From Aldrovandia affinis (taxonomy: Eukaryota; Chordata; Actinopteri; Notacanthiformes; Halosauridae): a DNA stretch of 64,000 nt. Below the pieces are notes generated by a model. The model saw nothing but the letters and a program-made list of their open reading frames with translations, was not told the origin of the DNA and did no database searches. This document shows, one piece after another, positions 1 to 12,504 of this stretch. Both the position numbers and the translations under genes were made by a program. The stretch covers positions 8,029,501 through 8,093,500 of the forward strand of contig JAINUG010000005.1 of the NCBI GenBank assembly GCA_029706075.1, written 5' to 3'. The stretch's first letter is position 1. Each line of letters begins with the position of its first letter.

Positions 1-222
1 GCAAACCTGGGACGGCAGTAACAAAGATGTCAAACTGCCTCCTCCTCATCCGTAACTCCAACATACAGAGCCATGTTTGCACGTGGCAAACTCATTCCGG
101 CTTCCCTCCCCCTGCGCACAGACAGCCAATTGGAGCCCCCTGGTGCAGCCTGGGCTCTACCCCTGGCTGTAGTGGGTAACCTGCACAAATGTCTTTACCG
201 GTTGCGCCACCCGGGGGCCCTT
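1..222 (-). repeat. SINE-like repeat (family A), cut by window start
   Basis: Read on the minus strand, this starts near 222 with a degraded tRNA-like head (GGGTGGCGCAACCGGT resembles an A box). It then carries a body with TTGGCTGTCTG, a G-rich run and GGGAAGCCGG. The same body order is found in better copies at 19543-19825 and 37170-37538, which is the basis for the family call. The 3' part runs off the left edge. It lies inside the third intron of sp3. Confidence 0.55.
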
Positions 223-324
223 AAAGTCCTAAATGCTTAAACACATATTTTCAACAACCTTATTTAATCAAGAGAAAACCAGCATACGCACAGGTCCCCC
301 AGGACCAAGTTTGGGAACCTGTGA

Positions 325-852
325 TGTAGTCATGAAAATGCCCCCAAAATGAAACATTCAAATTCCCATTCTTACCTCGAAAATGTTCATTTGACTCAAC
401 ATTGTCTGCAGTTCATAGCGTCTGGTTGAAGCTTCCAGGCTGCCATCTACAGGGGCTGAGATCCGAAATGAATGCAAGTCAATGGAGGGAGTGGAACCAT
501 CTAAGCTTACATTTGCTTACATTTTTCTGCGAAACATCACAAATTAAAGATATTAATGCAATCGTTTGCAACAACGAACCATTGTGAGGTTGTATGTGCA
601 TGGTGAGCCACATCAATAATGACATAACCTGTTAAAATCGCTAACGACTGCATTCATTTTATTGTTTTTATATGTCGCAGAGAAATTGAAGTAGAAGCTC
701 AGATGGTAGCAATCCCTCCAGTGACTTGCATTCGTTTAGAATTGTGGTCCTGTGAAATGGAGCCTGGAGGCTGCAACCAGACCTTTGTGTAGAGTTGATA
801 ATGTTGAGTCATGGCACATGACACAAACTTAATTTTGGGTGAACTATCACTA
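325..852. mobile_element. Foldback MITE-like element in sp3 intron
   Basis: Two long arms, 392-508 and 695-811, are imperfect reverse complements. Shared blocks include TGACTCAACATT, GTCTGGTTG, CCAGGCT, GAATGCAAGTCA and GGAGGGA. Outer sequence also pairs in part: CCCCCAAAATGAAA on the left, and TTAATTTTGGGTGAACT on the right. This is the form of a non-autonomous DNA element with long inverted repeats and no coding capacity. The exact ends and a target duplication are not clear, and the family is not assigned. Confidence 0.5.
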
Positions 853-2336
853 ACTTTCAACAGTTCAGTTCTCATATGTGCCCTGCTTGATGGTTATTCA
901 TTTTTAAAAATCATTTAACATTGATTCTGTTGTGCAAGAGTCCCTGTTGGGGGAAGAACAATGTTAGATTTATTTTGAATGTAGGGGAGGGGGGATGGTA
1001 GCTTGGAACTAGCCCAATATCCTTTAAACTGGAGATTTGTCATTTGAGCTGCGATTTCACCTAGCCAAAAAATGATCATGCCATATTACCCTGAGTTATA
1101 TTGGCAAGTTTAGCAATCCTCCTCTTAACTACTGGGTGGGACCAGGTTTCCATGTTAAGGGAAGTTCAAACGTATGCCAGTTGTAATGTGGCTAAGTAGT
1201 GAACTACTAAGTTCGGGTTTAGACATTAAACATAAAAACTTACAACGACTTGAGGTAAGGTGTATCCCTAAATTGGAATACAGTAATAACATTATCAGTC
1301 TAATAACAGAACAATTCATGAAATATTGTTTTAAGTCTTTTGACTTGTTAGGGCAAAGTTCTCACTACCCAGAGTCTTGGACAGGCTAAGGCTCCCAGTT
1401 CCTCTTCTCAAGATGTGCAGATGACTGAACGCCCACACTTGTCCCTCCTTATGCGGTTGGGGTCAGGCAGGGATCAATGCCCTGCTGCTGATTTCCTGAT
1501 GCTTTCCAGCGTTTTGAATGATTTTTCAATTCGGCCAACAAGCCGAATGCACTTAGTACAAATTATGTCTGACACTCATGTTCTATTCGGTATTATGTAA
1601 CGAATGTCTGTTTGTATGTCTTTCAATCAGACTATTTTGAGCCATCAGAATATCAAAAAGTCTACCCGTATTAGATAAAGTGTTACAAAATCGACACTCC
1701 AGGATTAGCAGCCATCTTGGCCATTTTGCGTTTTACCTGCGTTTACAAAATAACCCGTAACCTTGTAACATGGTACAAATGAGGTGCCGAGGATTACGTC
1801 ATAAAATTGGATGTTCTGATTGGAACGTCCTATCCTGATTTAAAACTAATCTTTGAAAACCTTCCTTCCGTGTTTCGTGCATAGCACCCCTCATGAATGG
1901 CGATAACAAAATAAAATATATTCGATAGTATGAGTCAGGCTCGCTCAAAACTAGGGAGATGGGGCGACTGTGGAACATTGTAGTTCCCAATTGTTTTTCG
2001 GATATTTCCAAAATATTTTTCGGAACATTGGGGGAAAATATGGACCGAGATGAAGCTAAAAATCACAAATCACGCCTTTTTTAAAACGCTTCCGAAATTT
2101 CTGTGGGTTTCTGGAACCCTTTATAGCCAACCTTGCATGACTGTCAAACCCCAGGGTTTGCGTGCAAGGCTCAATTAGCGGAGGATCGACTTTACTCCGA
2201 ACAACCGTCATTATTTAGACACGGAGCTGCACCACCGCTCTGCAGACATCGCTCCCGTGCATTGGCACATAGCGGGATGCTGCTGGTTTTAGCTCAGCAG
2301 CTGCTAGCTGCGGTTCTATCGGAGGTGGTGACTTAC
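853..2336 (-). other. sp3 intron 3, remaining part
   Basis: This lies between the donor of sp3 exon 3 (GTAAGT reading down from 2336) and the foldback element. No exon, RNA gene or clear repeat was seen. Short open frames here are stop-limited and unlike any protein I know. The next sp3 exon, expected to be a large glutamine-rich activation-domain exon, is not in the window, so the intron is longer than 2.3 kb. Confidence 0.5.
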
Positions 2337-3026
2337 CACGCCAGCGGCAGCACCGTTATCCTCCTCTGTTGAAGGCGACCCGATCTTACTGCAGGTAGCT
2401 GCCAGCAGAGCGAGCGGTGACGGAGTGTCCTACCCACAATGGGCGGGTTTAAAAAGAAGAAAGTGGGTGGCCGTTAGTCCGGAGCGACACAGGAAGTACG
2501 ACTTTTTTCCTCCAACATCATAATTTAAAACGTGCGAACTTCACAAAAACACCATGCATGTACAACTAACCCGACCGGAGAGTAAACGAGAGGACGCTAG
2601 AAAAAAATACCTGCTCTCCTCCGCCGCTAACTTGCTGTAGATAGTCGCTTTGACTGCTGTCCACGTCTAAGGCAGCCATTTCCTCTTGTTTCACTGGCTG
2701 TTCGGGGGCTACAGAAATGCACAGAGAGGGAAACTGAGCAAAACAAACCATCTAGCTCAAATGTCCGCACGGCAAAACCACAGAAATGATTCTAAACTAA
2801 ACCACAACACACTTAAACCAACGATTAACTACCATAATATATGTTTCGCAAGGATTTTTAAGCAAATTACATGCTTAGATGGCTAAATCTTATCAAGCTA
2901 GCTAACTGCTTGATGAGCTGCTGAAAAGGATTAGCTAAAGACTTAGCTAGCCTAGATGGCTAGCCAGGGTACAAACTCACCGGTGGTGGTATGCTTGAAT
3001 CGGGTTAAATGTTACGTACCAGTCAT
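2337..3026 (-). CDS. sp3: Transcription factor Sp3, first three coding exons (partial)
   Basis: Sp3 is a nuclear zinc-finger factor that binds GC boxes; only its N-terminus is here. Coding exon 1 (3026-3020) reads ATG ACT G and is followed by donor GTACGT. Intron 1 is 3019-2709, with a pyrimidine-rich tract and TAG acceptor. Exon 2 (2708-2611, 98 bp) gives APEQPVKQEEMAALDVDS and then SQSDYLQQVSGGGEQ, ending at donor GTATTT. Intron 2 is 2610-2430. Exon 3 (2429-2337, 93 bp) reads DTPSPLALLAATCSKIG and then an acidic, alanine-rich end, before donor GTAAGT. The phases join without a break: G|CC makes the Ala codon, and exon 2 to exon 3 is phase 0. The blocks PVKQEEMAALDVDS and SPLALLAATCSKIG are characteristic of vertebrate Sp3. 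The short fish form lacks the Gly/Gln runs of the mammalian protein. The zinc-finger exons are off the left edge. Whether this is sp3a or sp3b cannot be told. Confidence 0.92.
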
Positions 3027-3450
3027 AGCGTGAACGTTATAAATCGATAGATTCTCAGTTTATTTAAAAGCCAAACATGATTATTTTAATCAAAGGCGGG
3101 CTGCGATCGGTGATTCGAGTCGGTTTTTTCTATTTTGATTGACGGTGCGGGAAACACAAAAGGTGGGGCTTCCAGGCTAGACTGTAAAATTTGCGTCAGG
3201 GACGGGAAGTCCCGCCGTTCTTCTTTAATACGATTGGCTGACGGATTTGATTCCCCGAGTTTTGGTTGGCCACACCACTTGTCTGTAATTTTCCCGTTTT
3301 TGTGTTTCCTGTTTATTATTAACACAAGATGATACAAAATAGCTGGGAAACTATGCTGGAAAGGCAGTGAAATGGCAGGAAGTATGTAGCCAACAATTAG
3401 GAAAGGGAATCGGATATCAACGTCACTATAACACAGATCTATCAACTAAA
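3027..3450 (-). promoter_or_regulatory. sp3: sp3 5' UTR and proximal promoter region
   Basis: This lies directly upstream of the sp3 start codon and is richer in CpG than the DNA further right. On the minus strand there is a CCAAT box (CAGCCAATCG, plus 3231-3240), a second CCAA-type site near 3262, and GC-rich stretches such as CCCGCC near 3210. No TATA box is placed sensibly, which fits a housekeeping-type promoter. The transcription start is not visible. Promoter function is inferred from position and motifs. Confidence 0.5.
3064..3078 (-). CDS. Short upstream ORF in sp3 leader (4 codons)
   Basis: Reading down the minus strand, ATG TTT GGC TTT TAA lies 37 bases upstream of the sp3 start. 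If transcription begins to the right of 3078, ribosomes would meet this ORF before the main start. Sp3 is known to be made as several isoforms by alternative translation starts under upstream-ORF control, so its presence is plausible. Translation is not shown by the sequence alone. Confidence 0.35.
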   Translation of the reverse strand: MFGF

Positions 3451-5059
3451 CGGATATCCTTTATTGCTCCACATCGATGAATGCGAATTTCGACGTTTAG
3501 ACGGCGAATCTATAGATATGTTATATTATAATAATATAAACTCGCCAATTTGTGTTATGTTCATATTTTCAACCAGCACACCATATTAACAGTTTGGTCT
3601 GCGCCCCATTGTATAATGATGCATTACGCTCATATAGCTCTGAAGTCTTGCGAAGTTTCTCCCGAAGCAGGCTAGGCAGTCATTTACATCAAGATTCTAC
3701 CAAACTAGTTTGTTAGAGAACCTAAAAATAAGCAAAGTAACGCGAAACGTTTAACAACAGGGGTCAAAAATTCAAAGCGGACTATGTCGCTGGTATTTCA
3801 AAGCAGAACACATAAGGAGTAAATAGCTACCTAAATTATCCGTTGAACAGAGCAATACAGATATGCTCGGCATACAAAACCCGTGGAACGTGTCGCACTC
3901 CTATGCCCTGGAATACACCAGCGAAGACCCAGAGTATGAGTAGTGTGGGTCGGTAGAATTTGGGATCAGAGGTTCATTGGTTCTAAAGCAGGGCACCTTA
4001 CAGCAATTGGCTGGATTGGTAAATTGGTAAGATGTTACAAAGCATTGTATGTTGGCTTGGTCAGTGGTTGTTAAGCCATTGAATGGTTTTAATAAATGAT
4101 CTATATTACATACTATTTTTAAAGTACACACAAATGTGAAATACTTCACACATTTATTAGAGGTTTGACCCTCTGTAACAGCTTAATATACAATTATATG
4201 TAGGCTCTTGTTTGATTGGTTAGTCATAATCAGTTGAGCTATATGTGTTTGTGGTCATGGTCCAAACTAAATTGCTATAATGCAGTTCATTGAAAACTTT
4301 CCTTGGTATAGGTATTGTATACTTGAATATCCAGATTACATGCACTGCTTTAAATAATCTATGATTATACTGGTTAGTTTTTTATTTTGTTAATGGCACA
4401 TGTCCAGAAACTGCAAACAGTGATCTTGAATCAAAATATAGTTTGTTGATAGTTATGAATAAACCTTTCACTTGTACCTGTGACCATTATCATTTTAGAG
4501 GGTACAGTTTCTGTGTATAACCTTGGTCAGAGTATGTCATATCTCAACAAATAAGTTTTAAAGGAAAAAAAAAAAAGTTACTCACATATACAAAGCATAC
4601 ATCTGTAAAACACAATTCTTAAAATTGGTCTGTGTACCAAATTACTGATATCAAAATCATGCCAAGTCACAACCTTCACCAATATATTTCAAGTACCATC
4701 CCAAAGTAATGCTACCCATATTTTCCTACATGCATTCAACTACCTTGGCCCTGTGTTCATACACTTAGGCATTTTGGAATGTGAAGTAACTTCTGAAGAA
4801 ACGTAATGTGAGATGAGACTGTAAGATGAAGAAACACAGGACCATGTTACTTGACCTAATGTAGGAAAATATGTGTGGCATTGCTACGAATTGTGTCATA
4901 GCAATGTACATACATCACAGTGTATTGCACTGATGTATGTACTAATAGTCATGTAAAATAAAGAAACACAGAGAGACAGTAATAGCTTTGTGACCTTAGA
5001 TAATTGCAGGCATAGTCTTCTGTCCCACATGTACAATCCTGGATATATAACTTTTTGTG
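3451..5059. other. Intergenic, no feature recognised
   Basis: AT-rich sequence upstream of sp3. It contains a short A tract at 4564-4575 and no convincing exon, RNA gene or repeat family. An open frame of 82 codons on the minus strand near 3901-4149 has no recognisable content. Confidence 0.4.
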
Positions 5060-5217
5060 CCTGTGTTACAGGTACAGTCTGCAGCTGCCAACAATGTCTA
5101 TTGCTGTATTACTGCACTGAGCTCTTGCGCGAACAATGATTGATCATGCCTTGTATAAATGCACATATTGTAAGTCGCTCTGGATAAGAGCGTCTGCTAA
5201 ATGATTAAAATGTAAAA
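5060..5217 (+). mobile_element. 5'-truncated L2/UnaL2-like LINE, 3' end only
   Basis: This stretch aligns by eye along its length with the 3' end of the LINE at 29040-32016. Shared blocks include GTGTTACAGGT, AATGTCTATTGCTGTATT, CTGCACTGA, ATGCACAT and the tail hairpin GCTCTGGATAAGAGC (5177-5191). It ends in AAAATGTAAAATGT. Extreme 5' truncation is typical of LINE insertion. Confidence 0.75.
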
Positions 5218-5875
5218 TGTCTGTGAAGCATCAACTATTGGGGGTCGCCCGTCCTCCGGGTAACGTGCCAATTTTTCCGCCTCCTCCGAGATAGAACCCG
5301 ACCACGGACACCCTTCTGCTCCTCGACGCACTCGTGCCGGGTAAAAGCAGTCCGTGAATAACAATAGTTTTTTAACAGCGTGTTTGATGCAAATAGCAAA
5401 TTGTGACCTAAAAAGTAACTGTTAAGCAGCCAGCATAATTAAAAACAGGCAAGGGCGATATCGCTGTGAAATTAGCAAATGTGTATGATATTGTATATGG
5501 ATCTGGTAATATAATAATAAAGTTGAACGTTTATTGTGTGGCAGTCGGTAGCGAGGATACAATTATGTTTTGTTATGCGTTATCGTCACGCAGATTGTCT
5601 GACGTATCGATTTAACTCTACAGAAGGTAGAGATTCTATCCACTTTAGTATATATTATATAGGCTATGTATTTCATATAGTGTCAATTTGTTAATGCAAA
5701 TAAAAATGCAGGTAGGTATGCTAGCTAGGTAGCTAACCATTCATTTTTTTAGGAGCGAGGGCACAGTTTATGTCGGTTGTGTGCTGGCTGCTGCTGTTAG
5801 TCTGACAGGTGTATGCGCTACGGTCATAACACACTACAAATCATCTAATTTTGATTGTAGTAACAGTGTAGTGAT
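5218..5875. other. Intergenic; CpG-rich patch at about 5240-5345
   Basis: A stretch near 5240-5345 has many CpG and CCTCC motifs and stands out from its AT-rich surroundings. The remainder is AT-rich. No exon was recognised. The CpG patch could be an old promoter or the relic of an inserted element; neither is established. Confidence 0.3.
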
Positions 5876-6103
5876 TGGCAGTGTAGTGTAATGGTTAGGG
5901 AGCTGGGCTTGTAACTCAGAGGTCGCAGGTTCAACTCCCAGGTTGTGCACTGCTGTTGTACCCTTAAGCAAGGTACTTAACCTGAATTGCTTCAGTAAAA
6001 TATCCAGCTGTATAAATGGATTGTATGTACAGAAATGTAAACTGTGTAAGTTGCTCTGGATAAGAGCGTCTGCTAAATGGCTAAAATGTAAATGTAAATT
6101 ACA
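5876..6103 (+). repeat. tRNA-derived SINE with UnaL2-type tail (family C), full length
   Basis: The head has an RNA polymerase III A box (TAGTGTAATGG, 5884-5894) and B box (GGTTCAACTCC, 5928-5938). The body follows with CAAGGTACTTAACCTGAATTGC and CAGCTGTATAAATGGAT. The 3' tail hairpin GCTCTGGATAAGAGC is at 6053-6067, and the end is a short AATGTAAATGTAAA repeat. The tail matches the LINE at 29040-32016, its likely source of reverse transcriptase. Of the family C copies here this is the most complete. Confidence 0.85.
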
Positions 6104-6198
6104 GAAGGTGATCTATACTAACGGAGAATGTAGCTTCTGATTCAATCAACGTCACTGTGTGTTCTGTATAGCGTGAATTCTTATTTATTTATGTCAGA

Positions 6199-7635
<1,437 letters not shown>

Positions 7636-7894
7636 TATAGCAAAAGCATTGTTACAATATTAACAATGCTTAACAAACAAGCATCAAATGCATTGCATTA
7701 ACTGTTTATAGCTAAAGGCTAATTTGCAACACCTGTCCCCAATGAACTACAGAAAGAAATGCATGCACACACATTCAAATGAACATGGGGTTTTGAGCAT
7801 TGTTCTTTTAAACTGTAGACGTGAGGACAGTACTCCTTTCCCACTTTAAGTCCAGAAAACAGTGAGCAGTAGATAGGTAGCTACATTATAATTA

Positions 7895-8326
7895 TGTCAC
7901 TGTGAAAAAATGAAATTGGGCCCAAGCGCAGACATGAAGTGGGAGACAGGAATCCAAACAAACTTGTGGTCTATTCAAAAGAAGAAATAAAGGGTAAGCA
8001 GCAGAACTCAAAACTAACAAAAGGTAAAAATAAACACTGAGGAAATCAACTGACTTAAAGTTCTTATAAACAAAGCTAAGGATAATACTTGGAAAGGGTA
8101 ACACGGAAACAAGAGAACACTAGGAACTACCATTTCAAGACTAACAGATGATTAACAGAAAACAGGCAGCTTAAATAAGGAATTAAACCAGACCTAGCCA
8201 AAATCACTAAGACTTTAATACACTCAGACAATCAGGTGAAACAAGACACAGGTGGGAAAACTCAAGAAAATCAGGAGCAAAAATTACTCCAATGCTGCCC
8301 TCTGGTGGCAAGCAGCAGCTGTGACA
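7895..8326. repeat. Possible solo LTR (unverified)
   Basis: The block begins TGTCAC and ends GTGACA, the TG...CA form of an LTR. It holds GCCCTCTGGTGGCAAGCAGCAGCTGTGACA at its right edge (written here as its parts CTGCCCTCTGGTGGCA and GCAGCTGTGACA), a motif common near ends of fish retroelements. No flanking target duplication was found and no coding sequence lies in it, so the class is uncertain. Confidence 0.3.
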
Positions 8327-8460
8327 CACTGGGACGCTAGCTAGCTAAATAGAAAACCAGGCAGCTAGCAAACCACTCTGCTAAGGTTAATGATGGCTAG
8401 CTAACTACACTTCAGGAGAAAGTTATCTGCCCGAAGCTAGCCAGCCAAGCTTCCAAAATT

Positions 8461-9632
8461 AAGGACACACTAACATAAAGTGTCTTAATAGGGCATTGGG
8501 CCACCACGAGCTTCCAGAACAGCTTCAATGCACCTTGGCATAGATTCTACAAGTGCCTGGAATATTATTGGAGGGATGCAACACCAGTCTTCCACAATAA
8601 ATCCCATCATTAGATGTTTTGTTGATTGAGGTGGAAAACATTGTCACAGGAACCACACCAGAATCTCCCATAAGTGTTCAATTGAGTTGAGATCTGGTGA
8701 CTGACGGCCATTTATGATTTTTTTCATGCTCATCAAACCATTCAGTGACCACTCATGCCCTTTGGATGGGGGCATTGTCAACCTGGAAGAGACCACTCCT
8801 ATCAGGATAGAAATGCTTCACCATAGGATGAAGGTGATCACTCTTTGTATATATTGACTTTAACCTTGCCCTCTAAAGGGTTGAGTGGACCTAAACCATG
8901 GAAAGAAAATGCACCTCACACCTCACACCATAACACAGCTGCCAAATTCCTTCACTGTAGGAAACAGGCACTCGCTCCTGTTGGTTTCATTTGTCTTGTG
9001 CCACACATGTACTCATCCACTTGTTGAGAACCGGGTGAAGGATGACACATCTGACCATGACTTTTTCCCACTGCTCAGTAGACAACTGCCTGTGTTTTCT
9101 TTGCACTACTTTACTTACTTTAAGGGGTTTAGGCACTGCAACCATAGTACCCCTCTGAAGTTCTCGACGGACTGTTCTTGATGAAACAAACTGCTCATAC
9201 CCATGATTGATATGTGCAGTCAACTAAATCAGAGTTGCTTGTCTGTTTTGCCTTGCATCTCAAACCAAAACATGGACATCATGGTCGAGGAGTATGCTCT
9301 TTCAACCACATTTGTCCCTAGTTGATGTCTTTTCCTCAGACTTCCATGCCAACATCAGCTTAGCCACTGTTCCTCGTGAAACATCAGCAAGTTGAGCAGT
9401 CTTCCTCACTGAAGCTCCTACCAAACGTGCCCCAACAATCACGCCTCTTTCAAAGTCACTGAGATTTCCTCTAGAAATAATGATGAACTGAGCCTTCCCA
9501 TCATTTCTATACATGGCCCTAAGCATGGTGGGGTGTTAATTGCTTAATTAACTTAGGAACCACACCTGTCTGGAAGCACCTGCTTTCAATATACTTTTTA
9601 TCCCTCAATATACTTTGGCAGTTTTTATACGA
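8461..9632 (-). mobile_element. Decayed Tc1-like transposon
   Basis: On the minus strand this runs from a degraded left end near 9632 through a broken transposase to the 3' phrase GCATTGAAGCTGTTCTGGAAGC near 8515. That phrase also occurs at 17965-18050, and the 5' half matches 17140-17667. The inverted repeats have decayed past recognition, so the ends are approximate. Confidence 0.75.
8480..9526 (-). pseudogene. Tc1-like transposase pseudogene
   Basis: Fragments of a Tc1-type transposase appear in order on the minus strand. The N-terminal helix-turn-helix reads [20 protein letters not shown] then [16 protein letters not shown] (9526-9302). A second block is RTVRRELQ... near 9170. A third holds QLSTEQWEKVMVR, where the WSDE motif should follow but reads CVIL. 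Further along, SPDLNSIEHLWE-like sequence is seen near 8690-8650 with disruptions. Several stops and shifts separate the blocks. The first catalytic Asp is lost. Confidence 0.75.
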
Positions 9633-9734
9633 AATTAGCAGGACAGCTGCCTAGCTCACTAAAGAATATGTCTGTAGGCCAGGGTTTTACAGTCCGAGGG
9701 GGCCTCTGATAGCTGTGTCTAACACACCCAGACC

Positions 9735-9895
9735 GCAGTCCTGGCCAGACCAGTCCTGGCAGGGAGCCCCAATCGGGGGTGGCATTTGGCTGTCTGTGTG
9801 TTCATGTGGGGAGGGCAAATTGAAATAAATAGAGGGTATAATTGGGCACTAAATTGGGAGAAAAACAGGAACAAATCTTTAGGGAAACTAATTTT
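9735..9895 (+). repeat. SINE family A fragment
   Basis: It holds GGGGTGGCATTTGGCTGTCTG and AATTGGGCACTAAATTGGGAGAAAA. These match the body and 3' end of the full copy at 37170-37538. The tRNA-like head is missing or degraded. Confidence 0.5.
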
Positions 9896-10454
9896 AAGAA
9901 ATAGCCACTTGCTATTTGGGCTACAAAACAATATGACAAGTGATGATATTAATCTTTTGGATAGTATTAGGTAACAAGCAACCTGCTTCCCACAGAAAAG
10001 CAATAAGGCATTTGTCCTTTTCTATTTTTGTTTCGTGAGCTGTGTTTTCCATTCCCAAAATGTCCCTATACCCCAGTCATACATGTGTATTTGTCTTCAG
10101 GTTCTTTTGGAGGACCTCCTCACATGTTTTGGTGGAAGAATCTTATGAAGTATATGTGAATAGTGGAATATCCTTGCTAACTTCTGTTAAAAGTGCAGTT
10201 TATATTAAAGGAATGAAGGTGCATATGTAACATGAAGTCGTAAAGGAGCAGTCCCAACCAAAATCCATAATTTCATGATGTAGTACTCATTATATGCTGA
10301 CCCATCCACATGGCGCTGTTGATACTTTTGCACTTAAAGTATGTCCATTTCCCTGTGAGCCATGAGCGTTGAAATGGCAAAGAGAAGTTGGAAACAATTT
10401 CAAATAGTTCACAAACACAGATAATTAAAGATTAGATTAAATAAAATATGATTT
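9896..10454. other. Intergenic, no feature recognised
   Basis: AT-rich sequence without a credible exon or repeat that I can name. Confidence 0.35.
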
Positions 10455-10705
10455 TAACCAGGTTCTTGGCCAAAATGTTTTGGTACTTGCTGGAGTTCAT
10501 GATTCCATTGACCTTAACAAAAGCCCCAGGATCAGTAGATGCATAAAAACCCATAACATCAAAGATCCACCACCATACCGTCGGTATAGGTTGTTTTTAA
10601 CATACGCGTCCTTCTTCTGATTCCAAACCCACCACTGGTTTGCATGAACAAAAAGCTACATTTTGGTTTCATCTGACCATAACACCCAGTTCCAAAAGGA
10701 AGTCC
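10455..10705 (-). mobile_element. Tc1-like transposase fragment
   Basis: Read on the minus strand this gives the middle of a Tc1-type transposase: (S)DETKM-like sequence at about 10680, then GGGSLMLWVFMHLL-like and VKVNGIMNSSKYQ-like sequence. It is the same region and family type as the decayed copy at 44284-45315, which reads FGGGS/KVNGMMNSS. Only about 250 bp remain, without terminal repeats. Confidence 0.7.
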
Positions 10706-12504
10706 AATGCCGATCGCCGATATCTGGCCTATTGTTTATTTCAAGAGGGAATCCTCTCCCAATTGAAATGTACATTGTCCATGTTCCTCTCAGTTAGAGG
10801 TTGCCAGTTAGGCCTTGAGATGGAGTATTTACAGGCCTTGCATATTGATAATGTGATTTGTTCTGAAGAGATGGGAATAGAAATATATAGAAATATATAA
10901 TGTTGAATTCTGAATAATTCAACCGAACCATCAAATTAAACATTGAAAACCGGGGCATGAGGCCTGTTGCATGGCTTGCTGCTCTCCAATTGCGGCACAA
11001 TCAGTCCTTTTTTTGTGCAGTCCACAATTAATGTCAGCTGCCGGCAGTCCTAATTGCTTCATCCACTGCTGCTGGTGGCCAGGTGTGGGACTGCAGGCTG
11101 ATGGGAGCTGTAGTTCCTATGACTCTTGTAGCTCACAAGATTTAAAGGGACAAGCAGCCATTGCCCTGGGCTGCCTCTTGTGATGCCTCAATATATATTT
11201 ACATCCAGAGTGCATCAAAGATATATTTAATGCAAAATAATTATATAATATCCTATACAATATTCACAACAGGATTTGCCTCATTTCTATCATCCTTCAA
11301 GATCCTAAAGGATTAGCGCAATTGTATTCAGATAACAGCCCTGAAGTGTTTTGTTCCATTTCTTTTGTTTGCTCCTGATGCAAGACCTTTACCTCTTCTG
11401 AGCGTTATTCGCGCTGCGTCAGTTCCTCTCTGAGTGAGCCCTGGAGCAATGCCATTTGCTTCAACCTGCAAATCAAACTTGGGCCATTACAGTCAGACTA
11501 CAAAAGCACTTTTCTGGCACTCAGGGGTTCTTGCCAGTGAATGGTGGATATTTCCAATCACTCCGCTGTCAATCCAAGTGTCAGGTAAACACAGGCCTGC
11601 ACAAATGGCCTTTAGAAACCTGGGTTGCTGTGTCTCACTCACTGCAGGCAAGGAAATGGCTTTTATGTAGTCTCCTGCAGGAAGATGTCCAAGCAAAGAA
11701 AAGAAAAACACAACTTCCTTTTCATTTGGGTGCTGTCTAAAGCTGTCTAATCCAGCATCTTCAGCCAGAAATTGGAGATAATGCAACACCCTAAAAGTAA
11801 TTTGTGGACAAATGTGGAGCATGCAGTGTAATAAATTAAAGGAACATATACAGTACATATCTGTTTTTTCAACCTGGTGTGTTAGTGTGCAAGCCAAGCT
11901 CTCAGGTAAATCAAGGCATTTTGGAAAGGAGAGCAGAAACACAGAACACAGATTATATTGGTGTTATCAATTGGTTTTGTCCTAATAATTACACCATTGG
12001 AGAAAGCTGGCTATGAAAGCTGAGTCATATGACAAGAAGAAATGGTGAAGCATATGATACATTTGAGGAAAACTGTGAGAGTAAAAAAATCTGGATGTTA
12101 TATGACAGTCTCTTCCACTTCCACTGGCATTTTACTACTTAGTGTATGTCCCCTGTCAGGCAAGTGAGAATAATTTAATTATAAAGGTCTATAGCCTGAA
12201 TCCAGTAGTCTTAACAGTCAAATGCCCTTGTTTAAGGTTCAGCACTCTGAATACTGAACATGAGTGGTATTATGTATTAAAACCCCTCACTTATCCTACA
12301 TGTAAATTATATGTATTTAATTTAATATAATAATTACTACACAGGATACCAATTGTCAATTCAATCACCAAATTCATTTTGCAATCTGGTGGATCAACCG
12401 TCATTCCAAATATACAACTCATAAGTCAACTAAAATTGAGAGGTGGTGTATTAAGTTACAACACTTATACAAAGACAAAATAGTCAACATCCAATCTACA
12501 GACA
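10706..12504. other. Intergenic, no feature recognised
   Basis: No RNA gene, exon or known repeat seen. The longest unexplained open frame in this part of the window (149 codons, minus strand, 11493-11942) has no recognisable domain, and I treat it as chance. Confidence 0.35.

Noticed and set aside
3086..3445. 119-codon open frame on the minus strand upstream of sp3
   Set aside because: Lies across the sp3 promoter and leader, ends before the sp3 start, and its protein is unlike any family.
5884..5955. Possible tRNA gene at the head of the SINE
   Set aside because: A and B boxes are present, but the cloverleaf is degraded and the sequence continues into a SINE body and LINE tail.
11493..11942. 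149-codon open frame on the minus strand
   Set aside because: Longest unexplained frame, but no domain, no splice context and ordinary composition; best read as chance.
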